Positions 61,342 to 64,000 of a stretch of DNA of 64,000 nucleotides are shown here, in pieces. Position 1 is the stretch's first letter. Each line of letters opens with the position of its first letter. The notes under the pieces are model-generated. The model saw only the letters and a program-made list of their open reading frames with translations. It was not told the origin of the DNA and did not search any database. Origin of the DNA: Anniella stebbinsi (taxonomy: Eukaryota > Chordata > Lepidosauria > Squamata > Anniellidae); contig JARDYH010000003.1 in NCBI GenBank assembly GCA_029215795.1, forward strand, positions 90,676,609-90,740,608, given 5' to 3'. A program made the position numbers and the translations under genes.

Positions 61342-61765
61342 TCTTACCTGCCTCTCCGTTTGGATTGCGGCGGGGGAACAACAGTAAATATAAACTATGA
61401 TAAAATACATAGAACTGATTAAAAACATGATACACATTATTAAAATAGCAATAAAACATCCTAAAAACGTTCAGGAAGTTCAGGACAGACAAAAAGAGGT
61501 ACTTCTTTACACACAGTGCATAAGCTATAGAATTCACTATCACAAGATGTGATGATGGCCACCATCCTAGATGACTTTAAAAGTTGTGTAGACCAATTCA
61601 TGAAGGATAAGGCTATCAATGGTCATGATGGCTATATGGTACCTCCAGGACCAGAGGCAAATACCAGTTCCTGGGAGAACAACAGCAAAGGAGGGCTAGT
61701 GCTCTAATGTCCTACTGTGGGAAACAGGACGCCAGACAAGATAGGCCTCTGGATTGAGTCAATAG
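61140..61765 (+). mobile_element. CR1/L3-like LINE fragment, interrupted
   Basis: AACAATGGTTGGAGC, GATACAGGTGTATAAAATCA, AATGCTAGAACCTAGGGCC, [insert], GTTCAGGACAGACAAAAAGA, AGAATTCACTATCACAAGAT. Reverse complement of 47587-48480 aligns word for word. Confidence 0.7.
61305..61468 (-). mobile_element. Group A LINE 3' end inserted in the CR1-like copy
   Basis: (ATT)n at 61303-61341 (tail), TTACCTGCCTCTCCGTTTGG, GGAACAACAGTAAATATAAA and CAATAAAACATCCTAAAAAC; older element continues on both sides. Confidence 0.8.
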
Positions 61766-62091
61766 GTTTCTTAAATATTCTTACTTGGTTTTTAATTGGT
61801 TTACATTCTTAATATATGTCAAACATTTTAATGCCCTGATATTACATCTAGCCACACAAAGATTTCTCTGTCTGTTTCATTGTTTAAGCATTCATAATTT
61901 ATCTTACTGTAATAAATCAACTACTACATTGATTGTTTTTAATCATATTTAAATTCTCGTTTATTGTGTCATAAAAGGATACTGCAGTTCTTTGAATGAC
62001 CTTCATTGATATGAATGTCTTTGGGCATGAATGATCCAAGCATAGTGAAATACTTTAAAATCCTCACTCAGGGAAATCAAGCTGACGTTAA

Positions 62092-62649
62092 GACTGGGTT
62101 CAGACAATATGATAACCAATGGTGGTTTAAATAGTCGACGGTTAGTTATTTAACCCACCATGGGTTATCATGTTGTGCAGAGGGATTTTTTTTAACCATC
62201 TGTTGGTTATTTGACCAAAATAACCAACACAAATAACCAATGGTGTGCAGAGTTGGCTATTTGAACCACCATTGGTTATTGTCCTGTGTGGAGGGTATCG
62301 TTGGTTATTTTGTCAGCCACCATTGGTTATTTTGTCAGCCACCATTTGTTATTTCATCAGCCACAGAGTCACAAGGCAAGAGCAGTCAAAGCGGTGGCTG
62401 GCACTCTAGTGCAGCCGACAGGATAGTTTTTCAGCAGCAATGGCTGATGGGATACTAGCGGGAGGAATGAGGGGGGAGAGATTGCAGGGGATGAGACAGC
62501 TCAGCATGACTAACAGTCAATTCAACACTTATACTAATCCACACCACAGTTGACTATTATCATGTCGTATGGGGAGTACCCTCTAGATAAACAACTGTCG
62601 AATTGATTATTATCTCCCCACTGACTATCATGTTGTCTGAATGCAACCT
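62092..62649. mobile_element. hAT-like MITE, copy 3
   Basis: GACTGGGTTCAGACAATATG ATAACC at the left, inverse of AGGTTGCATTCAGACAACAT at the right. Inside, several GGTTATTTTGTCAGCCACCA units in tandem (62300-62350). Confidence 0.75.
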
Positions 62650-63196
62650 AAAACTCCTTGTCTTAGACACTATCATGCCCTTTGTAAATACAATGATATC
62701 AAAAAAATCATATTATACCCTTCTTTTTTTACCTTTTTCAGAACGTTAGGTTAGGCACAAATGATGCAACAGCAAGAAAGTGTTAAATATATGACATATT
62801 TATTTTTTGATATCAGTATATTTATAAAGGGCACACTCAATAGTGTCATATATCATCAACACCATACATACAGTATAAAGAAGAAGAGGAATAGGTTCAG
62901 GCTATTTTTTTTTTAAAGAGAAGTCACATTGATGGTTCTCACTGTTGGGGGAGTGAAATGACCCAAGACAGACTCTTTATCTACAAACTCAGTTATTAAA
63001 CCACTTAATTTTCATGTCTGATTGAGAAGTAGAGCAGCAACCTATAATTAGGTCATGAGGAATAGCATGTGTTTCCAGAACAAGGTTTTTAAATAGCATA
63101 GGATCAAAACTAATGAATCTGGAAGCTTTGTCACTTGGAACAAATGTATTTCTTAAAAAGGATGTGGCTATCAACCAGTTCAGTTGGTCCCACATC

Positions 63197-63331
63197 AGCC
63201 TTCCCCCAAACTAGTGCCCTCCAGATGTTTTGGAATTCCAACCCCCATCAACACTAGCCAACTTGACTAATGATTGGGGATGCTGGGAATTGTCCCAAAT
63301 ATCTGGAGTTCACCAGGCTGGGGGAGGCTAT
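63197..63331. mobile_element. CCAGATGTTTTGG MITE, copy 5
   Basis: AGCCTTCCCCCAAACTAGTG, CCTCCAGATGTTTTGGAATT, inverted as CAAATATCTGGAGTTCACCA GGCTGGGGGAGGCT. Confidence 0.8.
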
Positions 63332-63624
63332 AATAGATAATGATGCCATATTTTACTGAATGAAATTTGCATAGGGAACAGAGCAGATTGGTTTGAATGT
63401 CAAAATTAAATTACAGCGTGTGCCCTGCCCTCTGATAAGGCATCTTATACCTAAAGATACTACTCCTGTTTAAAAAAAAAAAAAAAAAGCACAATTTCTT
63501 ACTTCTACTTCGCAATGGTATCACACTACAAGCAAAGACAACCAAATCAGGTATTTGAGAAGAAGCAATGTTTCTCAATATGTTTATTTAACATATTTTA
63601 AATGTTCAACATACTTTGCATAAT

Positions 63625-63905
63625 TTCTCTCAATTGTTCTTATAACTACCCTGTAGAGCAGCAATTTCAATTTTGTCTCAGGGGAGGCTTTAGGGACAAT
63701 CACAGTATGGTCATACCATATACAAGCCCATGGGTGGCTGTCAGAAGGCTCCCAGTGGTCACTTTTGAGAGTCCCTGTTATAAAACTCCAGATGGCACTT
63801 TAATCTCCGTATTGCAGACGGGGAGCTCAGGCTGACAGAACAGTGGCTAGCCTGAGGCCATTTACTGGTTTTGTGGCCAAGGTGAAATCTGAATCATACT
63901 CTGAG
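63625..63905. repeat. MIR-like ancient SINE
   Basis: TTATAACTACCCTGTAGAGC ... ACAGTGGCTAGCCTGAGGCC and AGGTGAAATCTGAATCATAC match the MIR layout. Confidence 0.55.
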
Positions 63906-64000
63906 CCACATCACTTCTCGTACAATAAGGAGGATCAGGGGAAAAGACTGCAGTCCACATTTGCAGATGTAAACAGTTTAGAAGCAGAACAAATAACACA

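Larger units (their letters stand above)
49341..64000. other. Sequence upstream of PPFIBP1: repeats only
   Basis: No exon-like frame with splice sites and no recognisable protein here. The longest frame (53748-53290, minus, 152 codons) has no family resemblance or regular codon pattern. Named repeats are listed separately; 50260-52090, 52240-53150, 53200-54420, 58060-61130 and 62650-63190 are blank to me. Confidence 0.5.

Overview
This is a vertebrate nuclear window, most likely from a squamate reptile (lizard or snake). The evidence is spliced exons with vertebrate GT/AG signals, an AT-rich background with one CpG island, and sauropsid-type repeats: CR1 and CR1/L2-group LINE 3' ends, tRNA-derived SINEs, MIR-like relics and many palindromic hAT-like MITEs. 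The species call is an inference from repeat style. There are no bacterial or viral genes, CRISPR arrays or stand-alone RNA genes that I can support.

The one recognisable protein-coding gene is PPFIBP1 (liprin-beta-1), on the minus strand. Ten coding exons are readable, running right to left from the start-codon exon (24589-24686) to 1528-1589. They join in frame to about the first 333 residues of the protein, which form the N-terminal coiled-coil half. The rest of the coiled coil, the linker and the three SAM domains lie beyond the left edge. Exon phases and lengths match the mammalian protein as I remember it. They include a 33-nt microexon (3469-3501) and a 93-nt in-frame cassette (7555-7647). 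A CpG island at about 48560-49340 carries minus-strand consensus splice donors and is the best candidate for the promoter and non-coding first exon. That would make intron 1 about 24 kb.

Layout: 1-1527 is intron 11 with a large foldback repeat. 1528-24686 holds the coding exons and introns, with MITEs, LINE tails, a 660-bp palindromic hAT-like element, an R4/Dong-like LINE end and a plus-strand promoter-like block. 24687-48602 is the repeat-studded intron 1. 48560-49340 is the CpG island. 49341-64000 is upstream sequence in which I see only repeats and no convincing exons.

The most interesting points are the CpG island, which contains one donor-bearing module in both orientations plus a third partial copy; a possible unannotated alternative last exon in intron 3 (17621-17722); a foldback ending 45 bp from the exon 5 donor; and a large population of palindromic elements, several inside PPFIBP1 introns. 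I found no clearly new multi-gene system.
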